NCBI GenBank assembly: GCA_905250025.1
Contig: CAJNOJ010000015.1
Location: 248,001-312,000 of the forward strand
Origin: Adineta ricciae
Taxonomy: Eukaryota > Rotifera > Eurotatoria > Adinetida > Adinetidae
DNA: 64,000 nt
Direction: 5' to 3'
A model generated the notes under the pieces. It was not told the DNA's origin, ran no database searches, and saw only the letters and a list, made by a program, of their open reading frames with translations. The first letter of the stretch is position 1. Each line of letters begins with the position of its first letter. Shown here piece after piece: positions 1-11,600 of the stretch. Made by a program: the position numbers and the translations under genes.

Positions 1-1
1 A

Positions 2-88
2 ACTTTTACTCCAGAAGATGGGTTTATCTATTTTTGGTACTCGAATACATACGATGCTTTGGCCTTAGCATACTTTGAAATTCAATAG
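2..88 (+). CDS. 3' end of an unidentified gene (partial)
   Basis: The first 87 bases read without a stop as 28 residues ending at TAG 86-88. The peptide is rich in aromatic and acidic residues (it includes the string FIYFWYSNTYDALA) and looks protein-like rather than intergenic. The window edge cuts off everything upstream, so neither family nor exon phase can be determined. It could be the last exon of a gene on the same strand as THNSL1, or chance. I do not recognise it. Confidence 0.35.
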   Translation, partial: TFTPEDGFIYFWYSNTYDALALAYFEIQ

Positions 89-874
89 TCTTTTGTCCTC
101 TACAAGTCTATCGAAAGTGCCTGATTTAGTCAAGATATGCGTAACTTTTTCAGTCCCATTAGAGTATACACGCTTGTTTATTAATAGCATTATACCATGA
201 GATATTATTCGAAAAACAAAAGGTTAGAAGTTCGCCAAACGTGTCGTCAGTTCATTTTATCAATTCGAGTTGGGCGTTGGCGTGGTTGTGTAGTTATCAC
301 TCTACAAACACTTGTAATAAATCGTTCATAAAACGCATCCAGATGTTTCCTTACCCTCTATCACGACCAGGACAACAACAATCTAGTGGAATACATACAA
401 TACAATCTACTGGACCACAGTCGCAACATAACTAAACACATATCATAGAAAAACGAAGTGAACGAATTCATACATCAATTTGTAGTTTCTTACCGGTAAA
501 CACATTTTGTAAGTACGAAACGATTAAATGAGTGTACTACTTAAACCATCTCTGTAGCGTAATATCTATATCAACGCCTAAATTTTGTTGTCATTCATTC
601 ATTCGCGCTTTGTATACTGCATATGTGTATAAATCTTTTGTATCAAATAAACCTTGACAAGGTGAAGAACGATAATGCGCGTGATCATGTTTATACATAC
701 GCAGAGATCGAAATCGAAAGAAAACCACGCGGTTCGCACATGTACATACTGTAAACAAAAGATAACTCAAAGTATTTTCTATTTGAGCATACATTATAAA
801 CTATCGTTTTGAATATTCTAACTTTTTCTTGCCAACAACATCATACAGAATCATCTCGGATACAATTAACACTG
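89..874. other. intergenic stretch
   Basis: This is AT-rich spacer between the partial gene and THNSL1. The short open frames at 241-435 and 591-794 have no recognisable family features and start at non-ATG codons or in low-complexity sequence. I see no RNA gene or repeat. It should hold the THNSL1 promoter and 5' leader. Confidence 0.4.
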
Positions 875-3176
875 ATGAAGGAGAAAATAAGTTTCGATCA
901 GCAAGCAGAATGGTATAGAAATGGACTTCAACGACCATTACTGCCACATACAGATGCGTTCAAACAACGTAACATTTATATTATGTAAGTTGGGTCAGAG
1001 CATGAACATTTTCTTCTGCATGTTTTTTTTTTCATTAAGGGGACCACCTGGTAGTGGTAAAACAAGTATTGGACGGGAGCTAGCCCGACTGATGAAGAAG
1101 CCTCTTCTTGATATTGACGACGATTGGCTTGAGCCCCGGTGGAACACGAGTGTTGCATCGAAATTGTCTGAGCTTGGTGACGAACAGTTCCTTGAAGCAG
1201 AAGGTCAAGAATTGTTAGCCTTAGATCTTCAAAATCATATTATATCCCTAACTGGCTCGAATCCCTTGCATAGTCAATGTATGAAACATCTTTCCCAATC
1301 CGGTATCTTCGTTTATCTCGACGTTTCTCGGGAGACAATTTTGAATCGTTGTGAAATCATGCGTATTGATCGTATTGTTGGACAGCGAACAAAAACATTG
1401 AATGATATACTTACTTGGCGTGAGCATATTTATGAAAGATCCTATGATATTCGGATTCTTATTGGTTTGAATGAAACGTCAAAGGATATAGCAGAGAAAA
1501 TCGTCAAACAATTAGACACACAGTCTCAAATGTATGAGAGCACTCGAAGTGCTTCGCAAATGAAATATCAACAGTTTCTCGATGTTGTTCAACAAGGACT
1601 TGCACCAGATGGTGGTCTTTTCAGTAAGAATTCCTTTGAAGGAAGAGAAACCATATGCTCTATGTGATGATTTGTAGTTTCTCGTTCATTTAACTCAATG
1701 TCGCTTGGTGAATTACAACGTTTAGTTGGTCTACCTTATCCTGAAGTGGCACTACGTGTAATAGAACGATTTCCTCTCGGTACTCTTCATCCGTCTCATT
1801 TACGTACTCTACTATGGCAAGCTTATTCGTCATTTCCAGAGGAAATTCTACCTGTTCATCATCTACGGAAAAATCAATATTTAATGGAAACGTTCCACGG
1901 GCCGACAGCATCATTTAAGGATTTAAGTCTACAATTATTACCTCGTTTAATGCAAGTTGCAACCGAATTAACATCGAAGAATGAACAAAAACGAACACGT
2001 TTAAGTCTACTGGTTGCTACATCTGGAGATACAGGTTGTGCAGCACTTGATGCTTTCGCTCGACTACCCGGTACACCTGTGATTGTTCTGTATCCAAATA
2101 CCGGTGTTTCGACGGTACAAAAGGCACAAATGCAAACTGCAACCGGTGATGTTTGCGTTTTAGGCGTTGACGCTGATTTTGACTATTGGTAAGTACTTTT
2201 TCATTTCACTTATATCTCATCGAGAACATTGGCATTTAGTCAAACGACTGTGAAGGAACTTTTCAGCGATGGAAACTTTCTCTCGGATGTGCATCGATTG
2301 ATTCCCGGTCTCCATCTCTCATCAGCAAATAGTATCAATTGGGCGCGATTCTTACCCCAAGTTGTATTTACAATAAATTCTTATTTACAACTTGTGGGAC
2401 AGAATAGAATCAATTTCGGTGATTCTATTGACATTTGCATTCCGACAGGAAATTTTGGCAATATGCTTGGTGCTGTCTATGCTCGAAGATTAGGTTTACC
2501 TATTCGACATCTGATTACCGCATCGAATGAAAATAATGTTATTGCTGATTTCATTCGAACTGGTTCCTATGATCTTCGTCATCGTTCATTTCAGAAAACT
2601 ATTAGTCCAAGTATTGATATCCTGATTAGTTCGAATCTCGAACGTTTTCTTTATCTATTAACCGATGGAAACTATGAATTGATTCAACAACTGTTCAATA
2701 AACTTGCACATGAACGCAATTTTCAAGTGGATGGAAGCCTTCTTCAACAAATCCAGTCGGAAATTCGAGGTGACTGGACAACGGAGAAGGAATGCCGAGA
2801 TATGATCAGAAAAGTTTACTTAGAAACACAACAACTCATCGATCCACACACAGCGGTCGGTGTACATGTTGCAGACAAATTGTTCAAAAGTGACGACGTG
2901 CCGATACTTATTTCAGCAACTGCTCACTATGGAAAATTTCCACAAACTATACTGCAAGCGGTTGGTAACGATGATCAACCATTACTATCCAATGATATAT
3001 CAGTGCTATTAGCGGATTTACAATCCTTGAAATCAACGACACCGATGCATCAAGAACTGATGAAACTACCTAACAAACCGGTTCTGCATACGACGGCAGT
3101 TGAAGCAACAAAATCAGCTATTATCAAAGAAATAAAAACTTTTTTAACGAACTTCTCCCAACAACATTCATCATAG
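875..3176 (+). CDS. THNSL1: Threonine synthase-like 1 (shikimate-kinase-like + PLP threonine-synthase domains)
   Basis: Exons 875-984, 1040-1623, 1678-2188 and 2240-3176 join in frame to 713 aa, close to vertebrate THNSL1 (about 740). The N-terminal part is a shikimate-kinase-like P-loop domain: GPPGSGKT spans the first splice junction, followed by DIDDDWLE and SLTGSNPLHSQ. The C-terminal part is a PLP fold type II threonine-synthase domain with FHGPTASFKD; the lysine near residue 312 would bind PLP. Further family blocks are ATSGDTG, SSANSINW, CIPTGNFGN and DPHTAV. The start at 875 is chosen because only that frame splices in phase into the P-loop; the ATG at 921 lies in another frame. Metazoan THNSL proteins keep the fold, but animals do not make threonine, and phospholyase-type activity is documented for THNSL2; the substrate here is unknown. 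No clear mitochondrial presequence is visible. Confidence 0.93.
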
Positions 3177-3986
3177 ATTTTATTCATTCATTGCAGCATG
3201 CAACTATCACACCATACGTTTGTGATAATGCACACTTCGTATAACTTTAACCCCATCCATTACATTTTTTGTTTTTTTCCAAAAACTACATGATTTCTCT
3301 TCAATCTCCATATGTGAAATATTCACTATCACTCGCATCTGAATCATACATACAGCCAATCTGTTTGAGTATTGAGTTCAATCGTTATTCAAAACGATCG
3401 ATGTTCAACACATATATTTCTCTGCCGTAAACGATGAATAGAAAGAATGCCGATGAATTTCTTCTAGTGAATCATTTGTCAAATGTAGAATTCATCTATC
3501 TTATCGCGCTAACTAAACATAGACAATTTCAATCATGATTCAATTGACGTCAATGTTCATCTTTCATTTTTGTTCTTTACACATCTTTATCTTGTACTTG
3601 AACAAATAAGCAAGAGGAGAGGAGAGAAGAAGAGAAGAAATATTCCATTCCATTTAGTAGAATTCAGTATTTCACAGAGAAAAAAAAACACACGAACAAA
3701 TTAATTCATTCGCTCTTGTTCATATCTACTATTGCTTTTAGTCCACCCACTAATATGACCCTGTCCATGTGTGTGTAAAGAATATTTTAGCAGAGAAGAG
3801 AGAAAGAAAAAGAGAAGTAAACGTCAAGTGATTCAACTCTTCAACAGTTGCATAAAAGAGATTTGTCGTCGACGTCGTCGGTTTCTTCTTCATCGTAATT
3901 AATAATTGAAAATCAAGAATATATGTATTGTTACACCTTATTAATCAGATTGATTTTGACTTGAACAGACAGCCGGAAAGATCGAC
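3177..3986. other. intergenic / putative promoter of the nuclear receptor
   Basis: This 0.8-kb spacer has no coding signal. It holds purine-rich runs around 3612-3640 and 3790-3820 and a TATA-like GCATAAAAG near 3850, about 135 bp before the receptor ATG. I see no RNA gene or mobile element. Confidence 0.4.
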
Positions 3987-6900
3987 ATGGATCGTAAGTA
4001 CTTGTTCTCGCGCTTCGATTATCTTTTTTTGTTACTACATCTATCACACGAACAATTGATTTAACCACTTTCGCAACAATTCTATAGAGACCTCTCCCAT
4101 TCGCCCGTTGGCTGCTAGAATATCGAGTATGCCTATTTGATTTCTGTCACTTTAGTTAACATCTGACTGCGCATATATGTGTCTCCACCCTATTTCGCCG
4201 TCATCATCATCAACATCAGTAACACAATGCTCTCTAACTTCTTTTCTTCTTTTTCTCCCTCTTTTTCTTCTCATTTTCTTAGCAGCAATTGAAATAATGT
4301 TGTTAGAAGTTGTTCTCGCTTATGTTCTCTCGTCAATTCTTTTCAATCAAAGATGCATTCTCATTGGCAGTAGTTAGTCGTTTCTTTTCCCTATAACAAT
4401 GAATCAAAAAAAAGAAGAAAAAAGTCTCTGCTAACAATGCAGCAATAGTTAGCATGAAAAAAAAGAAGAAAAAAAAATGAGAGAAGAGAGGGTTGTTCAA
4501 CATATAGGCATTGCTTGAAACATTTAAAAGCAGGAAAAAAAGAAAAGAGTTAAAGAGGCCATTCATGGAGTCCAACGACCCGACGCTATCAAACAAGACC
4601 TCAACACTATTACCATCGCCCTCGACTTGGCCAGCCTTGTATAGATCATATTTTGGTATGAATTGATTATATAACGAGATTTATTCGCATGCGTGTGTAT
4701 ATTGATTGTCCCGAATTGAGTACATCGAATAGCAGACAGAAATCAGAGCGAGAGAGAAAGAAAGAAATGATGAAAACGAAAATATTTTGTTAATTCCTTT
4801 TTTTCATCTTTGAGCTTAAATTGAACGCACATTAGACAAATTCTTATCACATGCAATGAAGAAATGAATAAATGAATTCCGGCAACGAGAGAGCGAGATA
4901 GACATATATTTTGTTTTGTTTCTCAAACGAAATAATGTCCTGTCTGGAATGTAGTTCAGGTCATTGTGGTAATAAGTGTATGGTATAAGAGATGATGATG
5001 ATGATGACGACGTCGATCATTGAAACCCTTTCTTACTTCTCATCCTCGTGATATAAGAAAAAGAAAAGAGTTCAAAAACGAGATAAAGGTCTTGTTGTCA
5101 ATACACCTTGAAAAAATCTTTTAAAAAAGCGAAGACGCGTCGCGAAGGTTACACACACACACATTTCGGTGTCTTCTTCATCATTCATTGTCTCGACGAA
5201 TATAGACCTTTTTTCTCTCTGTGTTCTTTTCCTTCATTGTTGTTGTCACGTTTGCTTAACCTTTTCCTTTCGATTTTTTCTCCCTCATCATGTATCCCAT
5301 AGCTTCATACTATCTTGTCATTCTTTTCCTTGTTATCTTTTCTTTTTGTCATCGAAAATTTCGTCTTGAGTAAGTAGATTTTCACTATCTTGAAAGACAA
5401 TATTCTTTTTATATGTTTATTACATTAATAATGACCAACAAAAAGGTCGTATCTAAACCATGTCCGTTTATTGTGAATACCAAATATCCGTTCTGATACA
5501 AGGTCATATGAAGCTATATAGTTAACGAGACTCAAATGTTCTCGATGTGCACGTATTTGATAACCGAATATATTGAAGAGAAACGCGAGGAGAGGAAGAG
5601 AAAGAGCGAAAGAAATTCTTCCTCTCATTCTATTTTGACCATCGGCTATTGCATGATTTGTCCGAGTATGAATACACTCACATCATAGGAATGGATTGTA
5701 AGTAGACGGAAATCTTCTTCTTCTTCTTCTTCATGTGAACTCTATGCCAACAAGGATCTGTAAGATTCAATAGGTAGATCCATATCCTCCGTCCCACCTG
5801 AAAGCATTTGACTCTATTGCTCCACTTGACATATGCTGCTTGAGTTAGACATGAACAGAAATGTATGTATGTATATTCGTTCATGTATATTTGAGTATCT
5901 ATTATTATCCTGATAGAAAAATTCGAATAAGTTGACATGTGTTTTGAAAATGATCAGCATGATAGACTTAATTGTGCATATGTGATATTATTCTTCTCTT
6001 CTTTTCCCATATTTCATTCGCTCTATTTCTTTTTCCTGCGCACGTAAATGTACTGGATTGGTCATTTTTTTTATCACATCCGCTAACGACATACTCTATC
6101 GATTGGAGAAAATTTTCTGAAAATGATCATGTTTTTCTTCTTCTTATCATATTCCAGCGTTTGCATTTGGTTCACCGATGACATTAATGAATCATCATCA
6201 TCATCATCAACAGCAGTATATTCCCCCATCATGGTCAACAACAGATAATAATAATACACGCTTTCTTCCCATTGATTCTCAACAACAAGTCCAACACCAC
6301 TGTCGTCCAACATTTTCCAATGAAACAAATGATAATCAATATAATTTATCATCACATATCCAACCGAAGATCGAACCGAACAATGTCATTATCAATGGGA
6401 GCAATGATACAATTATTGACGATCAACGTCCAGATACTCATTCGTCAATGATGAACGATAAACAAATGGTCGAATGTGTTGTTTGCGGAGATAAATCAAG
6501 TGGAAAACATTATGGACAATATACATGTGAAGGATGTAAATCATTTTTTAAACGTTCAGTTAGACGTAATCTTAACTATACATGTCGCGGAAAGTAAGTC
6601 GAAGTCTTGGACAGCCGTTGCTTTTCCCTACGGAGAGTTTCGTTCTAGTCGAAAGTGTCCGATCGATACTCATCATCGTAATCAATGTCAATATTGTCGA
6701 TTTTCTCGTTGTTTGAAAATGGGCATGAGACGTGAAGGTAAGCCATTTTTCTTGTAGTAAAAGAAACTAATAATCAAAGTTTCCTATTTCGTGTACACTA
6801 AGCTGTCCAGCGCGGTCGTGTTCCATCCGTTTCCAATACATACGGCCATTTTACTTTTCCACCCGATGCACATAATTATTTAAACAACTATATCTCGCAC

Positions 6901-7802
6901 TTAGTTCGTGCAGAATCTTATTCATTCATATCCAATCGTCTGCAATCGTCTTCATCATCAACTCCAGCTGCAGGTAGTTCATCCAATTCAAATTCGTCAA
7001 CATCCTCAGAAAATACCAATCCGAATATGATTAATATGGACAATGCATGTGAATTAGCGGCTAGTCTCCTCTTCGGTGCCGTTGAATGGGCACGAAATAT
7101 TCCATTTTTCCGAGAATTAACCCTCAATGATCAATCCTTGTTATTACAAGTCACATGGAATGAATTATTTCTGTTGAATGCCAGTCAATGTAACATGCCG
7201 ATACAGGCGACGCAATTATTAATCTTAAATGGTATTCATAATAATACCATTGATTCAGATAAAGTCCAGACTTATCTGGATCAAACACGAAAATTTCAAG
7301 AACAAGTAGAAAAGTTCAAACTGATGCACTTAGACCATGCAGAATATTCCTGTTTAAAAGCAATTATTCTATTTACACCAGGTAAGATAGGCAATTCGGA
7401 AAACAAACGATCTGACGTTGTTGTTCAATTTCAGATGCATCGGGCTTATCCGATCCTGGACATGTTGATGGTTTACAGGAAAAATCTGTTCTTGCTCTCG
7501 AAGAATATATTAAAAGTCAATATCCATCACATATGAATCGTTTTGGTAAACTATTACTTCGTTTACCCTCATTGAAATTAGTTAGTTCACAAGTGATCAA
7601 AGAGATCTTTTTCGTTCGTCTGGTTGGCAAAACACCTATTGAATCGTTAATTCGAGATATGTTATTAACTAATAATACATTTCCGAATGGAACAATTCCA
7701 ACCACTGCATCCTCATCGTCATCATCAAGTGTAACCAATACATCTGCCTTTAATCTTAATTCAACACAAGTATCAAATCAATATTCAGCTTTTCCACAGT
7801 AA
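3987..7802 (+). CDS. NR2F: COUP-TF / NR2F (seven-up-like) orphan nuclear receptor
   Basis: Exons 3987-3993, 6158-6593, 6649-6737, 6803-7381 and 7435-7802 give 492 aa. The first coding exon is only 7 nt (ATGGATC). The protein has a His/Gln-rich N-terminus, then a two-zinc-finger DNA-binding domain (about residues 109-175) with [15 protein letters not shown]-box CEGCKS, and the COUP-specific [16 protein letters not shown] and GMRREAVQRGR. The ligand-binding domain (about 260-475) ends with [11 protein letters not shown] and [20 protein letters not shown], the AF-2 core region of NR2F proteins. The linker is Ser/Asn-rich. COUP-TFs bind direct repeats of the AGGTCA half-site, usually as repressors, alone or with RXR, in neural and mesodermal development. 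The family call is firm; orthology within NR2F (COUP-TF versus NR2F6) is not resolved by eye. Confidence 0.95.
3994..6157 (+). other. large first intron of the nuclear receptor
   Basis: This 2.16-kb intron starts with GTAAGTA and ends with ATATTCCAG. It is about 40 times longer than the typical 50-65 bp introns of this window. It contains pyrimidine-rich runs (4200-4300, 5210-5350), a GAT repeat near 4990 and an AC dinucleotide run near 5150. No open frame within it resembles a protein, so I treat the short ORFs there as chance. Intronic regulatory elements for this developmental gene are a reasonable inference. Confidence 0.7.
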
Positions 7803-8682
7803 TAGAACACAGCAAACCAAAAGAAACGATACTATTTTTATTTTGACTAAAGCAGAGGTTTGCTTTTATAAAGCGAATGAAAGTATTCTCAGAAAAAAAA
7901 AAGAAAGATTCAATTGGTAGACCTCTTCGTCATCTCCTTCATTTCTTTTCCTCTTTCTTTCTTTTTTTCTCTCCTCTTTTGTTTTGTCATATAAGAAATA
8001 AAAGTCTATCTATCTACATATGCATGTCTGTTAACAATATGGCATCTGCCGTATTTTGAAGTATAGGAGTTAAAGAATTGTCAGAAGGCGTTCACCCGGA
8101 AGTGATCCTTTTCTTTTTCTTCGATGAAAATTAACAGGAAAAATCGATATAATTATGTTTGATCCGGTTTTATATTAATAATTGATTCGATCTTTAAGAA
8201 GAAGAAGGAGACGACCGCCATTATTGAATGAATAGACTCAATCAAGATTAACAGTAATGAATAAGTCGAAATAAATTATTAGAAGAAAAGAATTCAAGAC
8301 AGAAAAAGAGAGTCAATGATGTAAAATTATGTGAATTCAACAGAACACATGTAGATGTTGAGCGTTAATTGCTTTTAACGAATTGACCCATTCTCTAAGT
8401 GGAAAAATAGCTTACCCTATCGCGCGCGCCATCTATGATATAACCAAATGAGTCCAGTAACGTCTTAGCCAGGAAAGATTCTAAAATAGTTTTAAATTTG
8501 TTTTTGTATGAATTAATTAGTTGAATTTTTTGCCTAAAAGTTCAATTTGATAGAGGCAACTCGTCCTCACACCAATCAAAACAGTTTCGTAGCGTTCGTT
8601 CATTTCGTATCTTTTGTCTACTTGCGCAAAAGTAAACTTTCACAAGTCTACAATTAAAGTCGTTCGGTTTATTTTTCTATAG
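7803..8682. other. intergenic spacer between the nuclear receptor and SF3B3
   Basis: There is no coding potential beyond chance ORFs in the T-rich 3' region. The stretch directly before 8683 is pyrimidine-rich and ends TTTTTCTATAG, a good 3' splice site abutting the SF3B3 ATG. The spacer therefore carries the receptor 3' UTR and either a 5' UTR intron or a trans-splice acceptor for SF3B3. Confidence 0.45.
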
Positions 8683-11600
8683 ATGAAGTTATACAATTTA
8701 ACTTTACAACGTCCCGGTGGTATAACTCATGTCATCCATGGAAATTTCTCCGGTCCAAAGCAGCAAGAGATCATTGTTTCACGTGGTTGTGTATTAGAAG
8801 TTCTAAAACCAGATGCAAGCACCGGTAAAATCCATACATTGTTAAGCTATAATGTATTTGGTATTATTCGCTCACTTAATCCTATTCGATTGTCGGGTAG
8901 TAATCGAGGTAAACAGCGTGACTTGGATGCGTCCAAAGAATTTCATGCGTATCAATTTTTAGATTATATTGTCGTTGGTAGTGATTCTGGTCGGATACTT
9001 ATTCTTGAATATAATGGACAAAAAAACGTCATAGAAAAGGCAAGAAACGTGGATTTTATTCAAATTTGTAAGAGACTTTTCTTCAGTTAGGTACATCAAG
9101 AAACGTTCGGAAAATCTGGTTGTAGAAGAATCGTTCCTGGACAATACTTAGCTGTCGATCCAAAAGGACGTGCAGTACTTATTGGTAAGCGATAACTATT
9201 TGAATTCTGCTTGAACAATTTTCTCGTTATTTTCAGGCGCACTCGAAAAGCAGAAGTTAGTTTATATACTGAATCGTGATTCTCAAGCACGACTAACCAT
9301 TTCATCGCCACTAGAAGCACACAAAGCAAATACAATAACATATTGCATTGTCGGTGTTGATGTTGGCTTCGAAAATCCAGTTTTTGCTTGTTTGGAAGTG
9401 GACTATGAGGTAATATTCTTCCTATCGTGGAAACATATTCATTTCTATCTGATGATAAGGAATGTGACAATGATCCTACTGGCCAAGCAGCAAATGAGAT
9501 TAAACAATCTTTAACATTCTACGAACTTGACTTAGGTCTTAACCATGTTGTGAGAAAATATTCCGAACCATTAGAGAAATTCGCTAATTTACTTATTACT
9601 GTACCGGGTGGAAACGAAGGACCAAGTGGTGTACTTGTTTGCTCGGAAAATTATATCACATTTAAAAATTTTGGTGATCAACCAGATATTCGTTGTCCAA
9701 TACCAAGACGTCGAGTAAATATATATATATTCTATGAAAATCGTTACACGATGATTTTTTTGTCTATCTCTTAGAACGAAATCGATGATCAAGAACGAAC
9801 GATGATTATTGTTGCAGCAGCCACGCATAAAACGAAAAATATATTGTTCTTTCTTGTCCAAACTGAGCAAGGCGATATTTTCAAAATTACTTTGACTCAT
9901 GATGCCGATATGGTAAGAAACTCTCTTTATTACGGATTTGAAATTGTCGATCGAGAAAGCAGTATAGGATGATTTTTGTATTGAACGTGTTGCCATATGA
10001 AACAATTGATTAGAATATTCTTGTTCAATTCTGATTCTGCTTTTCTATCAATAATTTATAGAGACTCATTTCACTGGAACAATTGTTGTTCAACTACTAA
10101 TAATGCCTTCTTTTTCCTTGCGATAGGTTACAGAAATTCGTTTGAAATACTTCGATACTGTACCTGTGGCTGCTGCGATGTGTGTTCTTCGAAATGGTTT
10201 TCTTTTTCTGGCTTCTGAATTTGGCAATCAGTAAGTAACAGATTTCACTCTGTGATGATAAACTAACTCTGATAATTGAATAGTTATTTATACCAAATAA
10301 CTCAATTGGGTGATGCTGATGATGAACCAGAGTTTAGTTCATCGGAACGACTTGAAGAAGAAGACACGTTCTTTTTTGTACCACGTAAACTCAAGAATTT
10401 AATCCTAGTCGACGAAATGGACAGTTTATCACCTATCACTGCGTGTCACATTGCTGATCTTGCTAATGAAGATACACCGCAACTGTATGTTACATGTGGC
10501 CGTGGGCCCCATTCAACGCTTCGTATTCTTCGTCACGGTTTAGAAGTATGTAGAGAAAGATGTTTGAAAACCAAAGCTAAAATTCGCGATTTCTTTTTGA
10601 TTATTTTAGGTAACAGAGATGGCCGTCTCAGAATTACCTGGTAATCCCAATGCTGTATGGACTGTGAAGAAAAGAATTGATGGTAGTTTCGAAACTGTGC
10701 CCACTTCATATACCTATTCTTATATTTTACTTAGATCCATACGATTCATACATTGTTGTCTCATTTTCCAATGCTACTCTAGTACTATCTATCGGTGAAA
10801 CCGTTGAAGAAGTAGCTGATTCTGGCTTTCTGGGTACGACGCCAACATTGTCATGTAGCCAATTGGGTGACGATGGATTACTTCAGGTTTGTCATTGCTC
10901 TTCATGTGATCTATTTGATCGGAAAGAATTTGTTTGCTTTAGATTTATCGTGAAGGTATTCGACATATCCGAGCTGATAAACGTGTGAACGAATGGCGTG
11001 CACCAGGAAAGAAAGCCATTACACGTGCCGCTGTTAATCAACGACAGGTTGTTATTGGTTTAACTGGTGGCGAACTTGTTTATTTCGAAATGGATACAGT
11101 GAGTTTCCAGCAAATAGATTTCATATGTTCAATATTTTTGTTCAAAACTTTAGACCGGTCAATTGAATGAATACACTGAAAGAAAAGAAATGCCCGGTGA
11201 TATCGTCTGTATGGCCTTGGGTTCAATACCCGAAGGTGAACAACGATCACGTTTTCTTGCCGTCGGCCTTTCAGATAGTACTGTGCGAATTATTTCACTA
11301 GATCCACAGGTATTTTAAAAAAGTATTCGAATGATTCTTAATCAAATTCGGTTATTTATAGGATTGTTTGAGTCGGTTGAGTATGCAAGCCTTACCAGCT
11401 CCGGCTGAAACCTTATGTATTGTTGACATGAAGACAACCGAAGGTGGCGTTGTGGTTGATTCCAGTAGTGGTCGCGAACAACAAATTGGGCCGACTACGA
11501 CTTCCTTTTTAAATATTGGTTTACAGGTAGAATGAGTGAATCTTTATGTTTGTTTCAAACAAAAGAAAATAACTAATCTTTCCTTCTCGTGTAGAATGGT

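Noticed and set aside
921-1667. Open frame at 921 as the THNSL1 start
   Set aside because: It reads through a 55-bp intron (985-1039) in the wrong upstream frame; splicing from ATG 875 restores the P-loop context NIYIMGPPGSGKT.
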